Origin: J054 sp965221985
Lineage (GTDB): Bacteria; Pseudomonadota; Gammaproteobacteria; Steroidobacterales; GCA-2729495
Assembly (NCBI GenBank): GCA_965221985.1
Contig: OZ244928.1
Location: 2,542,001-2,606,000, forward strand
DNA: 64,000 bases
Reading direction: 5' to 3'
Part shown: positions 35,568 to 44,658 of the stretch, in pieces
How the letters are laid out: each line of letters starts with the position of its first letter
Position numbering within the stretch: position 1 is the first letter of the stretch
The notes under the pieces: model-generated
Seen by the model: the letters and a program-made list of their open reading frames with translations, nothing else
What the model was told of the DNA's origin: nothing
The model's database searches: none
Position numbers and translations under genes: made by a program

Positions 35568-36989
35568 ATGGTGCACGATCTAAGATCTTTCATTCGCCTT
35601 CTCGAGGAGCGCGGCGAGCTGGTGAGAATCAGTCGCGAAGTGGATCCGAAATTCGAGCTGGCCGCGGTAATGGGTGCCCTGGAACAACGGCGTAAGGCTT
35701 TCATTTTTGAAAATGTTCGCGGTGCCAAGTTTCCGGTGGTCGGTGGTTTGCTGAACAAGATCGAGCGTTTCGGCATGGCCCTGGGCTATGACGGCGAACA
35801 AGCCTTCACCGACCTGCAGTTTGACCACTTATTGGAAGCCGCGAAGGCGAATGCCCTCGCCCCGGTGACAGTGGATAAGGCGCCGAGCCAATCGGTGGTC
35901 CTCAGCGGTGCAGATATCAATCTTCACGAGCTACCCGTACCCACGTTTTTCGAACTGGATACCGGTCCTTTCATCACCGCAGCCATTGGCACAACGCGTG
36001 ATCCGGAAACCGGCGTCCAAAATGTGGGCGTCTACCGGACGCTCATCATTGGTCGCGACCGCTGCATTATCAATGCCAGCTCCATGAGCGATTTGCGCCG
36101 TCACTATGCGGCCTGGGAAAAACGCAGCGAGCCAATGCCCATCGCCTTGGCCATCGGCGTGGATCCCGCCATGTTGACGGCCGCAGCCTGCAAGTTGCCG
36201 CCCAATCATTGCGAATATGAGATGGGGGGTGCGCTGCAAGGCAGGCCCATGGAATTGGTGAAGTGTCTAAGCAGCGATCTACTGGTTCCCGCGCAGGCGG
36301 AATTCATCATCGAGGGTCAGGTGGACTTCTCTGAGCGGATCGAAAACCTGCTGGGCGAATTTGCCGGCCAATACGGTCCCGAGACGGCACCCGCCACGCA
36401 GGTCAAGCACATCACCCATCGCCCGGAGGCCATGTTTTACAGCATCATGGCGGGACGCAATCCCGAGCACAACACCTTGGGCAGCGTTGCCGTTTACGGT
36501 GTGCAGCGTAGTATCGCCGAAGCTCTCAAAGAAGCTGTCCCCGAAGGTATTCAGGATGTCCATGTTTACTTACATCCCGGCTTCGGTACGCTGGCTCATG
36601 TCGTCGTAGCCATTAAGAAGCACTCGGATGATCAGCCGCGGGAAATCATTGAGAAAGCCTTCGCCGGTGGCGGCCATATATTCCCCATGAGCAAGATCAC
36701 CAAACGGGTGATTGTCGTCGATGATGACATCGACGTGCGCAATTGGGACGACGTGGAATGGGCAATTTGGAACCGCGCAGCGACGCATCATAAGCACATG
36801 GTCATTCCTGAGGTGGAGAGCTGGGAATTGGAGCGTGCGGCCAAGGCTGGGCAAAAATCGGTGCGCCTGGGTGTGGATGCCACCATGGACTTGGACGATG
36901 TCGATAAGTTACTGCGCCCAATCACGCCGGGCGCCCTGGATATCGAACTGTCCGACTACGTGGACAACAGCCGCAAGTCGGCCGCTTAA
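35568..36989 (+). CDS. UbiD-family prenyl-FMN-dependent decarboxylase (second copy)
   Basis: A 473-residue UbiD-type enzyme with the full reading of the family: DLRSFIRLLEERGELVRI, GALEQRRKAFIFEN, ASSMSDLRRH. The catalytic Arg is in NVGVYRTLIIG and the Glu pair is in RIENLLGEFAGQYG (Glu-x4-Glu). FPMSKITKRVIVVDDDIDV is the usual C-terminal segment. It is about 30 residues shorter than the first copy and clearly divergent from it. Substrate unknown. Start has CAGGAAACC; the nitrilase-like gene begins 15 bp after its stop, so they are one transcript. Confidence 0.9.
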   Translation: MVHDLRSFIRLLEERGELVRISREVDPKFELAAVMGALEQRRKAFIFENVRGAKFPVVGGLLNKIERFGMALGYDGEQAFTDLQFDHLLEAAKANALAPVTVDKAPSQSVVLSGADINLHELPVPTFFELDTGPFITAAIGTTRDPETGVQNVGVYRTLIIGRDRCIINASSMSDLRRHYAAWEKRSEPMPIALAIGVDPAMLTAAACKLPPNHCEYEMGGALQGRPMELVKCLSSDLLVPAQAEFIIEGQVDFSERIENLLGEFAGQYGPETAPATQVKHITHRPEAMFYSIMAGRNPEHNTLGSVAVYGVQRSIAEALKEAVPEGIQDVHVYLHPGFGTLAHVVVAIKKHSDDQPREIIEKAFAGGGHIFPMSKITKRVIVVDDDIDVRNWDDVEWAIWNRAATHHKHMVIPEVESWELERAAKAGQKSVRLGVDATMDLDDVDKLLRPITPGALDIELSDYVDNSRKSAA

Positions 36990-37004
36990 TTCTGGAGAAC
37001 ACTG

Positions 37005-38069
37005 ATGATCGCGCCCTACACGGCCGTCGCCCTGCAGACCAGCGTCCACAACGTGCCGAATCGCGACCAGGTGGATATCAATCTCCAGCACATCGGGAAC
37101 ATGATCGATTTGGTGGTGCATATTTGTTCCTTGGAATTGCCCGTACGCCTAATTGCCTTGGGTGAGGGGGCTATTCAGGGTTTCATCGATGAAATCCTTG
37201 ACATGGAGCAAGCCGAATACACCGAAGTAATGGCCGCGGATATCCCAGGCCCGGAAACTGACGCCCTGGGCGATAAAGCCAAACAACATGGCTGTTATTT
37301 GATGGCTCAGCTCAAGACGAGGAATCCCGACTATCCAGGCCGGTTCTTCAATACGGTGTTTTTGATCGATCCCAATGGCGAAATCGTCTATCAACATCAA
37401 AAGAACATCATACTTTTCACTGAACACTCCACTACGCCCCACGATGTTTATGACGATTGGATCGCGAAACATGGAGATTCTTTAGGTGCCTTTTTCCCTG
37501 TGGCGAAAACAGAAATTGGCAATATTGCGGGCAGCGTGGGGGTTGAAGGGGCATTTCCTGAGGCTTGGCGAGCCTTTGCCTTGAATGGTGCTGAAATTCT
37601 CTATCATGCTTCCTTGCCAGAGCCCTGGGTGTCTCGTGAAATTTTTCAGCTACAAAATCGGGCGCGCGCTTTGGACAATACTTGCTACATGCTAGGTCCA
37701 AATACCGGATCTTTAATTGTAGAGGGTCCGCCAGGCACGCCGCCAACCAGCATCGGCGGCGCTCTGGGAGGCCGCTCGGGTATCTACGGCTATCGCGGAG
37801 AAATCTTAGCCGAGAGCAGCGTGGTGGATGATTGTTACGTGTCCACGCAAATTGACATCGAGTCGCTGCGTTATTATCGGGAAAACTCCCGGTTTCAGAA
37901 TTGGTTACCCTACTTGAAAACGGAAATCTTCAACAAATTGTATGACGCGCCGATATGGCCAAAAAATCAACCGCCCTTGCAGCATTCCGACAAACAAAAA
38001 GTAGTAGATAAGACCGTAGAATCTCTGCTCGCACGTGGCGCGTTTACACCGAGCAAGATCAAGAGCTAG
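37005..38069 (+). CDS. Nitrilase-fold protein lacking the catalytic cysteine
   Basis: A 354-residue carbon-nitrogen hydrolase homologue. The Glu (E54, ALGEGAIQG) and Lys (K133, YQHQKNII) of the nitrilase triad are present, as is NGAEI. The nucleophile position is Gly179 (GGG at 37539-37541; GSVGVEGAFPEAWR) where the paralogue at 38571-39719 has Cys183 (TLICAEGSFPEA). The two are otherwise alike from the YTAV N-terminus through CSL-LPVRL onward. So it is probably a pseudo-enzyme or works by another mechanism. Start has GGAGAACACTG; it follows UbiD in the same transcript. Confidence 0.85.
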   Translation: MIAPYTAVALQTSVHNVPNRDQVDINLQHIGNMIDLVVHICSLELPVRLIALGEGAIQGFIDEILDMEQAEYTEVMAADIPGPETDALGDKAKQHGCYLMAQLKTRNPDYPGRFFNTVFLIDPNGEIVYQHQKNIILFTEHSTTPHDVYDDWIAKHGDSLGAFFPVAKTEIGNIAGSVGVEGAFPEAWRAFALNGAEILYHASLPEPWVSREIFQLQNRARALDNTCYMLGPNTGSLIVEGPPGTPPTSIGGALGGRSGIYGYRGEILAESSVVDDCYVSTQIDIESLRYYRENSRFQNWLPYLKTEIFNKLYDAPIWPKNQPPLQHSDKQKVVDKTVESLLARGAFTPSKIKS

Positions 38070-38143
38070 GCTCAGGACTTAGTCGAACACTAGACTAGCT
38101 GAGCGGCCGCCGCCGAGTATTCGCTAAGACTCAAGACTAATTT

Positions 38144-38569
38144 TTATTGATCAGGCCGCTGCTCGCGCATCATGGCCAAGTCATCGACGAAGCTACGCAA
38201 TTGCCGCACAGACTCGGTAAATTGCTCCAAGGTATTGTCATAGACTGACGACGAACCGCCTAAACCTTTGGCTTCTTCAAAGGCATCGCAAGGCGCCTTA
38301 GTTTGCTTCGCCAGGGCGAAAAACTCGTCCAGCAGCGGGTTGGCTACATTGATCGAACCTTTAGGATCACGATCTTTACGAAACTGGGTCCAAACCTCTG
38401 ACTGTTTTTGAACCAACGCGCTAATATCGCTCCCCACGTCATCCTTGACCTTCGGCAGTAGCTTGAGCACACGGACCAAGGTTTGCTCAACGGCGTTGCT
38501 CAAGTAATCGATATGGAAATGCCAATCTCCCCGGATCTGCGAAAAATCTACTTCAGGTGCATTGCTCAT
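38144..38569 (-). CDS. Hypothetical helical protein coupled to a nitrilase gene
   Basis: A 141-residue soluble protein, mostly predicted helical, with a N-terminal RGDWHFHIDYLSNAVEQTL segment. A His-x-His pair within the first 20 residues could bind metal. It has no recognised family. The ATG has AAGGAG upstream, immediately at the end of the nitrilase gene (stop at 38571), so the two are translationally coupled and the protein may be a partner subunit. Confidence 0.55.
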   Translation of the reverse strand: MSNAPEVDFSQIRGDWHFHIDYLSNAVEQTLVRVLKLLPKVKDDVGSDISALVQKQSEVWTQFRKDRDPKGSINVANPLLDEFFALAKQTKAPCDAFEEAKGLGGSSSVYDNTLEQFTESVRQLRSFVDDLAMMREQRPDQ

Positions 38570-38570
38570 A

Positions 38571-39719
38571 TTAATCTCCTTTACTTAAGCGTTTTGCCGC
38601 ATCGATTCTATCCCTTACTTCGGGATCGATGTCATAAGTCTCCCAGCCCTCGGGTGCCGTGTAAACTCCGGTGGCCACCATCTTGTTAATTTGATGCTTA
38701 ACCAACTCCAACTGATGCTCTTCCGTCAATGGTGGTTTCTCCATGGCAAGATTAGCCGGATAGATGCCGCCCCGCGCCATCATGGCATCATAAATGACCT
38801 GATACTCTTCAACGCGAATGTCTTTGGCCAAATTTTGCCATTGGGCCCGAACCCGGAAATCGCGTAGTCCATCGATGTTCAAGATAGAACTGACCAGAGT
38901 CTGACCGCCACCGAGATATTCGGAGATCACATTGCCACGGTAATCGATGATCTGGCTCTTGCCGCAGCTCATTTTTTGCTTACCGCCCGGAAACCATATT
39001 TCTCCAATATTCGGCGCCAGCACGTAGCATGTATTGAAAACGGCGTGGGACTTGTTTTGAATTTCAGCAATACCATTTCCCATCCAGGGTTCCGGATATT
39101 GCGTACGCCAGATGATCTCGGCGCCATTGAGCGCGAGCCCCCGCGCTGCCTCGGGGAAACTACCCTCCGCGCAAATCAAGGTGCCGATATTGCCGATTTC
39201 GGTCTTGGCCACTGGATAGATAGCCTGAAAAAGCTTTTCGGGATCATCTCCATATTTCTCAAGGTATAAGTTCCAGATATCACTGGGTGCCGTATTCGGC
39301 TCGCGCTGATAAAAAGCAGTCTTATAGTGTTTGTGTATGACTTCGCCATTGGGGTCGATGATGAAGGCTATATTAAAGACCCGGTCCTCCATGAGTTCGG
39401 GGTCCTTCGCAATCATTTGCGCGATGAGATAGGTATTGAACTCCTTACACAGTTCACCGAGGAAGTCGGTCTCCTTGCCGGGAATGGTGGGTACCACATC
39501 GCGAGCAATGCGCAAGTGCTCCTCGCCGCCACCCAGGCACCAGCCACCGATCCCGCCCTCGGACACCGCAACCAAGCGCACCGGCAAATCCAGGCTGCAG
39601 TTCCATACTGCGTAGCCGATTGAGCCAGCCAGGTTTTCAAGATCGACCCAATAATCGTCGATGGTCACGGCCATATGCGATTCGTTTTGTATGCCCACCG
39701 CGGTGTACTGAACTGTCAT
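38571..39719 (-). CDS. Nitrilase-superfamily hydrolase (intact catalytic triad)
   Basis: A 382-residue C-N hydrolase with E54 (AVSEGGIGG), K133 (KHYKTAFYQ) and C183 (LICAEGSFPEAARG), so amide or nitrile hydrolysis is expected. Other signs are IIDPNGEVI, ALNGAEIIW and NIGEIWFPGG. The substrate class is uncertain; it is not a close match to plant nitrilases or to NadE or N-carbamoylputrescine amidase as I know them. It is the paralogue of the Cys-less protein at 37005, which is encoded convergently. The small gene at 38144 follows by overlap. Confidence 0.86.
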   Translation of the reverse strand: MTVQYTAVGIQNESHMAVTIDDYWVDLENLAGSIGYAVWNCSLDLPVRLVAVSEGGIGGWCLGGGEEHLRIARDVVPTIPGKETDFLGELCKEFNTYLIAQMIAKDPELMEDRVFNIAFIIDPNGEVIHKHYKTAFYQREPNTAPSDIWNLYLEKYGDDPEKLFQAIYPVAKTEIGNIGTLICAEGSFPEAARGLALNGAEIIWRTQYPEPWMGNGIAEIQNKSHAVFNTCYVLAPNIGEIWFPGGKQKMSCGKSQIIDYRGNVISEYLGGGQTLVSSILNIDGLRDFRVRAQWQNLAKDIRVEEYQVIYDAMMARGGIYPANLAMEKPPLTEEHQLELVKHQINKMVATGVYTAPEGWETYDIDPEVRDRIDAAKRLSKGD

Positions 39720-39847
39720 ATGGTTCTTATGTCCCCATGGAAAAATTGACTGGTCTGTTTTTGGCAGCTATCTAACTAGTCTGGCTTACGCCTTGTTGAG
39801 TTCCTGTTAGGCTTAGAAGTCTACCTGATTCTATCGGAGACGGAATC

Positions 39848-41110
39848 TTGAGCAATGGAGGCAATCAAGCCGCGGACACGGGTCTTGGGGGTCTGCGCGC
39901 CTTGGCGGATGTGCCTGCCCACACTTGGCGGGTTTTTTTCATCTGCCTGATCGGCGTGACCTTTGCGAATTTCGACCATTCACTGTTTACCTTCGTACTG
40001 ACGGAATTCTCGGAAGAGTTCGGTTGGTCATTGGAAGCGCGGGGCTGGTACATCTTCATCACCTTCTTGTTAGCCGGCGTGATCATTACCCAGTTGGGTG
40101 TACTGACAGATCGCCTGGGCCGCAAGAAAATGCTTTTGAGTACCACCGTGCTGATGCCCTTTTTCGTGGCAATACTGACTTTTGTTCCGAACACCCTGAC
40201 TTTGATTATCGCGAGGACCATCGGTTTTTCCCTGGCGGGCGCACAGTCGCCCATTACCATCACCACGGTACTGGAAGAATCGCCAAGCCGCTTGCGGGGC
40301 CTGTTCTCCGGTGTGTTGCAAATTGGTTTCCCCATCGGCTTTTTCCTAGCCTCTCTGCTGGTGCCTTGGGTCATGATCAACTGGGGTTGGCGCTACATTT
40401 TTCTATTGGCCTTCTTGTTCCTACCGTATATTTGGGTTATTCACCGCTATCTGCAGGAACCGGCTGCGTGGTTGGCCGCTAGGGACCGACGTTCACAGGG
40501 GGAAGCCTTACCCAGTACGCGCGAACTTTTTCGCCCGGATTTACGCCGCAAGACGATCTTGTTGTTTTTAGGCCAGTTTTTGTACGTCTTTGCCTACGGC
40601 ACGACGATTTTGTTGACCGCGTATTTTCGTGAATCCTTAGGCTGGGGCGCGGAACAAGCGATCAAAACAGTCGGCTTGTCCTTTTTGGTCGGTGCCTTTG
40701 GGTATATCACGGCGGCCGTGGTCGGCGAGTTCCTGATGAGCCGGCGAGATGCTATTGTGCTGTGGTGCTGCCTGGGCGGCACCGCATTTGCAGCCATGGT
40801 TTGGCTAGCCGAGAGTTACACCATGATACTGCTGAGCTTTTGCACCATGACATTCTTTTTTTATGGAGCCTATGCGGTTATTGCGACGTTTATAGCCGAG
40901 AATTTTCCACCGGAGTTGCGCGCGACGGCGGCTAGTTTCTCCGGGTCTTTAGCCATTGAATTGGGCCTGGGTGGCGGCCCTTTGGTGGTTTCTTACGTCA
41001 TCGCGGCCTCCAATTGGCAGTGGGGCTTTACTTGGTGCGCGGTGCTACCGGTACTGATTGCCGCCTTGATATTCCTCGGCCTCAAACCAGTTCCGCGCGA
41101 TGCCACGTAA
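39848..41110 (+). CDS. MFS transporter, aromatic acid/sugar-acid symporter-like (AAHS)
   Basis: A 420-residue inner-membrane transporter with twelve hydrophobic segments. The A-motif between helices 2 and 3 reads GVLTDRLGRKKML, and the second half has a shorter counterpart near YITAAVVGEFLMSRR. EESPSRLRG before helix 5 and the C-terminal ENFPPELRATAASF are typical of the SHS/AAHS/MFS group carrying carboxylates. TTG 39848 is chosen because GGAGACGGAATC precedes it directly. Its position between nitrilases and the Mo-operon suggests uptake of the pathway substrate, by inference. Confidence 0.85.
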   Translation: MSNGGNQAADTGLGGLRALADVPAHTWRVFFICLIGVTFANFDHSLFTFVLTEFSEEFGWSLEARGWYIFITFLLAGVIITQLGVLTDRLGRKKMLLSTTVLMPFFVAILTFVPNTLTLIIARTIGFSLAGAQSPITITTVLEESPSRLRGLFSGVLQIGFPIGFFLASLLVPWVMINWGWRYIFLLAFLFLPYIWVIHRYLQEPAAWLAARDRRSQGEALPSTRELFRPDLRRKTILLFLGQFLYVFAYGTTILLTAYFRESLGWGAEQAIKTVGLSFLVGAFGYITAAVVGEFLMSRRDAIVLWCCLGGTAFAAMVWLAESYTMILLSFCTMTFFFYGAYAVIATFIAENFPPELRATAASFSGSLAIELGLGGGPLVVSYVIAASNWQWGFTWCAVLPVLIAALIFLGLKPVPRDAT

Positions 41111-41174
41111 GGGTCTAAGAAGTGCGGTCTCGTAAGAATCCAGTATTTTTTCCGTTCGCGAACATCGCCAAGTC

Positions 41175-41867
41175 TTAAGTCGTGATTTCGTAAAAAATCC
41201 GCTTAGCTTTGTCCTTGCCAATCATTTTCGCGATCATACTTTGGGCCTTATCTTGGGTCCGAATATCACTAACAAAACCCGCATGAAATTTTTCTATCTC
41301 AGCTAAACGAGCGGGATCGGTTTCCGGCTGTAGCTCGTCCAGCTGAGACAGGTAGCAATCTAGATAATCCGTGGCGCAGGCCGCTAGGTCGGCGTAACGG
41401 TCGCGCGAAAACATGCCATAGATGGTGCAGTCGTTGCGGTACTTTTTCATCCACTCTGGGTAGCGATCGTCACAATCAAATGATGAATACTGATTGAGCA
41501 GCTTCACGAGGGGATCCACCCACTGGTGCTGGTAGTCAACGTCGGTGAAAGGGCAATTGACGTTGAGATGGCCAATAACTTTGCGCTTGGTGAGTAAACA
41601 GAAAAAAATAAAAATCGGCGCCGCGTATTGTGTTCGTGGATAAAAGATCGTGTTGATTTGGTCTAAGGGCGGTAACTTGACCCTAAAGCGCATGGCGAAG
41701 AGCTTGCGAAAAGGCTCTCCCGACCAGTTGAAATGCTCAGCATCCAGTACCTTGAGAAAAGATTTGGGCCTAGCGATATCATCATCTAAATCAATCACTT
41801 GTAAATCTATCTTATCCTGAATTCTAGAAATGAATCCTGCCAGTAGCTGGTCTAAATCAGTGGCCAC
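41175..41867 (-). CDS. Ferredoxin-dependent bilin reductase-like protein (second copy)
   Basis: A 230-residue protein. Residues 75-91 (FYPRTQYAAPIFIFFCL) align gap-free with the LFPR-NY-LPIFGADLV region of FDBRs. The alignment continues through GHLNVNCPFTDVDYQHQWVDPL, with the usual spacing, to the C-terminal QDKAQSMIAKMIGKDKAKRIFYEI. The catalytic Asp position is Phe89. Cysteines at 90, 105, 132, 147, 164 and 171 are more than the family usually has. Start is GTG 41867, 3 bp after the Mo-enzyme stop, so the two are translationally coupled. Fold assignment is by pattern alone. Confidence 0.58.
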   Translation of the reverse strand: MATDLDQLLAGFISRIQDKIDLQVIDLDDDIARPKSFLKVLDAEHFNWSGEPFRKLFAMRFRVKLPPLDQINTIFYPRTQYAAPIFIFFCLLTKRKVIGHLNVNCPFTDVDYQHQWVDPLVKLLNQYSSFDCDDRYPEWMKKYRNDCTIYGMFSRDRYADLAACATDYLDCYLSQLDELQPETDPARLAEIEKFHAGFVSDIRTQDKAQSMIAKMIGKDKAKRIFYEITT

Positions 41868-41870
41868 TAC

Positions 41871-44636
41871 TCAGCTCGGTTTCTCGGCGTACTTTTCGAA
41901 GTCGCAGGTGACATCCTGGAACACGGCGTTGGGTTCGAAGACCAACGGCCGATAAGTGACATGGCCATAGCCGCCGACGATGGACGTGGGCTTAATCAGC
42001 CCGCCGGAGGAAACTACCGCGCCGAAGTTTTGCCGCCCACGGAACATCATGGGATCCCAACCGTGATACATATAGGTCATGCCCGGTTGAATGGCGGCAG
42101 AGACATGGGCCATGGCAATGAAGGAACCCAGCGTATTGAAGACCTTGATGAGGTCTCCGTCCGCAACACCGCGGGATTCAGCGTCTTCGGGATTCACGTA
42201 AATGTCGGGCTCACCACGTTGCAAGCTGACTAACAGCGGGTCATCACGCCACATACTGTGAATGCCATGGCGAGCGTGGCCCATTAGAAAGCGCAGTGGA
42301 TAGCCTTTGCTCCCAAGAGGTTTGCGATGGGTCGGTAAAGCCTCCCCTTCTTGCAGAAACCAATCGTGGTCAAAATAATATTGCTGGCGGCCTGTCAGCG
42401 TACGATAAGGCTTCTTGTCATTCACGCTGCGAATCAAGGTATCCCGATAGGGTGAGCCGGGTCCATAAATGACCCCATCGGTATCAGGCAGCCGGGTAAT
42501 GCCATTCTTGGCCAGCGTCTCCCATGATTCCTTGGGTAAGCCAGGGTTGACTTGCAGCTGAAAATTCAGGGCATCACGACTAGTGGTATAGGCACCATTC
42601 TTGGTAAAAAGATCATAGAACTGCTTGAAGTCCCGCTGCACGGGCATCCCGAGGAAGTTATCTTGGACAGCTTCAGCGCCACGCGCCACCGCGCGCCTGC
42701 TGATAGCCTCAGCCATTCGTCTAAATACTTCAAAATCATCGGCGGATTCGCCCACCGGCGCCACGGCACGATCCAAGACCTGCAGGTAAGGTGTGCGCGG
42801 CTCGAGCATGATGTCCTCGCGCTCGTAGTGATGCGCCACAGGCAGCACGTAGTCGGCATACATGGGCGTGGTGCCCATGTCCGTGGCGCAAGCCACAATG
42901 GTTTCTAGTTTTTCAAAGGCATTTTGCCGCCAGTGCTTGCCAGACGAGCGCCAATTGGCACCGTTGCTACCCATATAAAAGCCCATTTTCCAGGGCGTCT
43001 TACCGTATTCGGGAAACCAGCCATTTTGTATGGACTTTTGATAGTAGGTATCTACGTGTTCGGCAAGTTCTGCGCCATAAACCTCAGCGTTTAGCTTCTT
43101 GCCGTCTGCATGGCTGTAGTCCCAGCGTGACATGGTAGCCACTCGTAAGGTTGGCGGTAAACCATCGAACATGAACGCCAATTGGTCTTCTTCGTGGGGT
43201 TGGTTCCAGATTTGCAGCCCCGTTCCCGGTTTACCCATGTTACCGGTGACCGATAACAGCAATAAGAACGAGCGTTGTAATAAATCGCCATGTAGCCACT
43301 TTGCGACGCGATAGCCCGAGAAAATCATTGAAGCGTCACTGTTGGCAAAGTGCCGCGCGATTTGCCGGGTTACATCCGGATGCACGCCGGTGGTAGCTTG
43401 CGCCAGCTCGGGGGTATAAGCGGCAAGATGTGATTTTAGGAGTTCAAAGACCGTCGTGACTTCAATCGGTCCTTCGGGCGTGTCTATAGACCAACGACCC
43501 TCCAGGGCTGGATCGAGATTGCCCAGTTCAAGTTTCTGGGCATGCTCAGGGATGGGCTGACCCGGCGGCGGCAGATTAAAGCCGGTGCCCGGCGCCGACA
43601 CGGCGCGGTTTTGTGCCTGATCCCAAAAATAGAAAACCTGATCAGCGCCCTCATCCGCGTCACCCAAATCGCTAGCGCGCAGAAAACGTCGGTTGTCGCT
43701 GCGTACCAAAAACGGCAAGTCGGTTTGTTCACGAATGTAATCAAGTTTGTGTAGTCCTTCGTCGATGATGACTTGCACCATGGCTAGCGCCAGCGCTGCA
43801 TCGGTACCGGGTTGCGGGTTTACCCACTTGCTCGCATGCATAGCGCTGGGCGTAAATTCCGGCGATATCGCAATGATCTCCGTGCCGTTGTATTTAGCCT
43901 CCCAAAAGAAATGCGCATCGGGAATTCGGGTAACGGCCGGGTTACAATACCAAACCAAACAGCATTTCGATTTGAATACCGCCGCCATCGTGTCGCCTAC
44001 CAGCGCCTCGCCCAAGGTCATGTAAACCCCTGTGGGTAAATCGCCGACCCCGGCGAAGGCTTCCGGTAAGGGCGAGCCGGTCACGGTGGCGAAGCGGCCC
44101 AGCCCCATAAAGGCGGCACGCTTGAGTACCATTTGGGTACCCAAGCCAAAGGTAATGGATTCAGGGCCGTGTTCGGTACAGGTGTCGATGAAACGGTCGG
44201 CAATCTCATCTAAGGCCTGATCCCAACTAACACGCTCCCACTGCCCTGCCCCGCGCTCACCCACGCGCTTCATGGGATAAAGAATTCGCTGCTTGCCATA
44301 CATGAACTTGGCGTGACGTAGACCTTTTTGACAGCCCCGCGGGCCGTAATCCGGCGCATCGGGATCAGAAATTCCGTATTGGCCCTGCTGTTCTTCGCGC
44401 CAAACGATGCCGTTTTTCACATAGACATTAAACGCGCAATTGCCCGTGCAATTGGTGCCATGCGTGCCATGCACGACCTTGTCCCAGGTCCACTTCTCAC
44501 GCATGAGGTCTTCCCAAGCGCCGTAGTCCGGACTGTCATCAGTTTGTGCCGATAGGGGCCGGGCATAATTCAGTGTGAGAGCTGCCCCGCCGGTGCTGGC
44601 GACAAATTGACGTCGAGTGGTGGTATGCATTGTCAC
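41871..44636 (-). CDS. Tat-exported molybdopterin oxidoreductase, type II DMSO reductase family
   Basis: A 921-residue catalytic subunit. The N-terminus TTTRRQFVASTGGAAL is a twin-arginine signal, so it acts in the periplasm. The FS0 cluster site is H59-x3-C63-x3-C67 then C102 (RGCQKG), the His-first variant of NarG, EbdA and DdhA. NPAVTRIPDAHFFWEAKYNGTE with ASKWVNPQPGTDAALAL is the type II Mo-bis-PGD region with an Asp Mo-ligand. Members oxidise hydrocarbons, DMS, steroids or (seleno/chlor)ate. GTG 44636 is chosen over ATG 44630 by its AGGAG 7 nt upstream. No beta (Fe-S) or heme gamma subunit gene lies beside it. Confidence 0.9.
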   Translation of the reverse strand: MTMHTTTRRQFVASTGGAALTLNYARPLSAQTDDSPDYGAWEDLMREKWTWDKVVHGTHGTNCTGNCAFNVYVKNGIVWREEQQGQYGISDPDAPDYGPRGCQKGLRHAKFMYGKQRILYPMKRVGERGAGQWERVSWDQALDEIADRFIDTCTEHGPESITFGLGTQMVLKRAAFMGLGRFATVTGSPLPEAFAGVGDLPTGVYMTLGEALVGDTMAAVFKSKCCLVWYCNPAVTRIPDAHFFWEAKYNGTEIIAISPEFTPSAMHASKWVNPQPGTDAALALAMVQVIIDEGLHKLDYIREQTDLPFLVRSDNRRFLRASDLGDADEGADQVFYFWDQAQNRAVSAPGTGFNLPPPGQPIPEHAQKLELGNLDPALEGRWSIDTPEGPIEVTTVFELLKSHLAAYTPELAQATTGVHPDVTRQIARHFANSDASMIFSGYRVAKWLHGDLLQRSFLLLLSVTGNMGKPGTGLQIWNQPHEEDQLAFMFDGLPPTLRVATMSRWDYSHADGKKLNAEVYGAELAEHVDTYYQKSIQNGWFPEYGKTPWKMGFYMGSNGANWRSSGKHWRQNAFEKLETIVACATDMGTTPMYADYVLPVAHHYEREDIMLEPRTPYLQVLDRAVAPVGESADDFEVFRRMAEAISRRAVARGAEAVQDNFLGMPVQRDFKQFYDLFTKNGAYTTSRDALNFQLQVNPGLPKESWETLAKNGITRLPDTDGVIYGPGSPYRDTLIRSVNDKKPYRTLTGRQQYYFDHDWFLQEGEALPTHRKPLGSKGYPLRFLMGHARHGIHSMWRDDPLLVSLQRGEPDIYVNPEDAESRGVADGDLIKVFNTLGSFIAMAHVSAAIQPGMTYMYHGWDPMMFRGRQNFGAVVSSGGLIKPTSIVGGYGHVTYRPLVFEPNAVFQDVTCDFEKYAEKPS

Positions 44637-44658
44637 GAAGCTGCTCCTGCCAAAGTAC

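Noticed and set aside
41175..41867. NarJ/DdhD-type chaperone for the Mo enzyme
   Set aside because: Position and size fit a chaperone, but the sequence pattern follows bilin reductases rather than the all-helical TorD/NarJ family; kept as a weak alternative.
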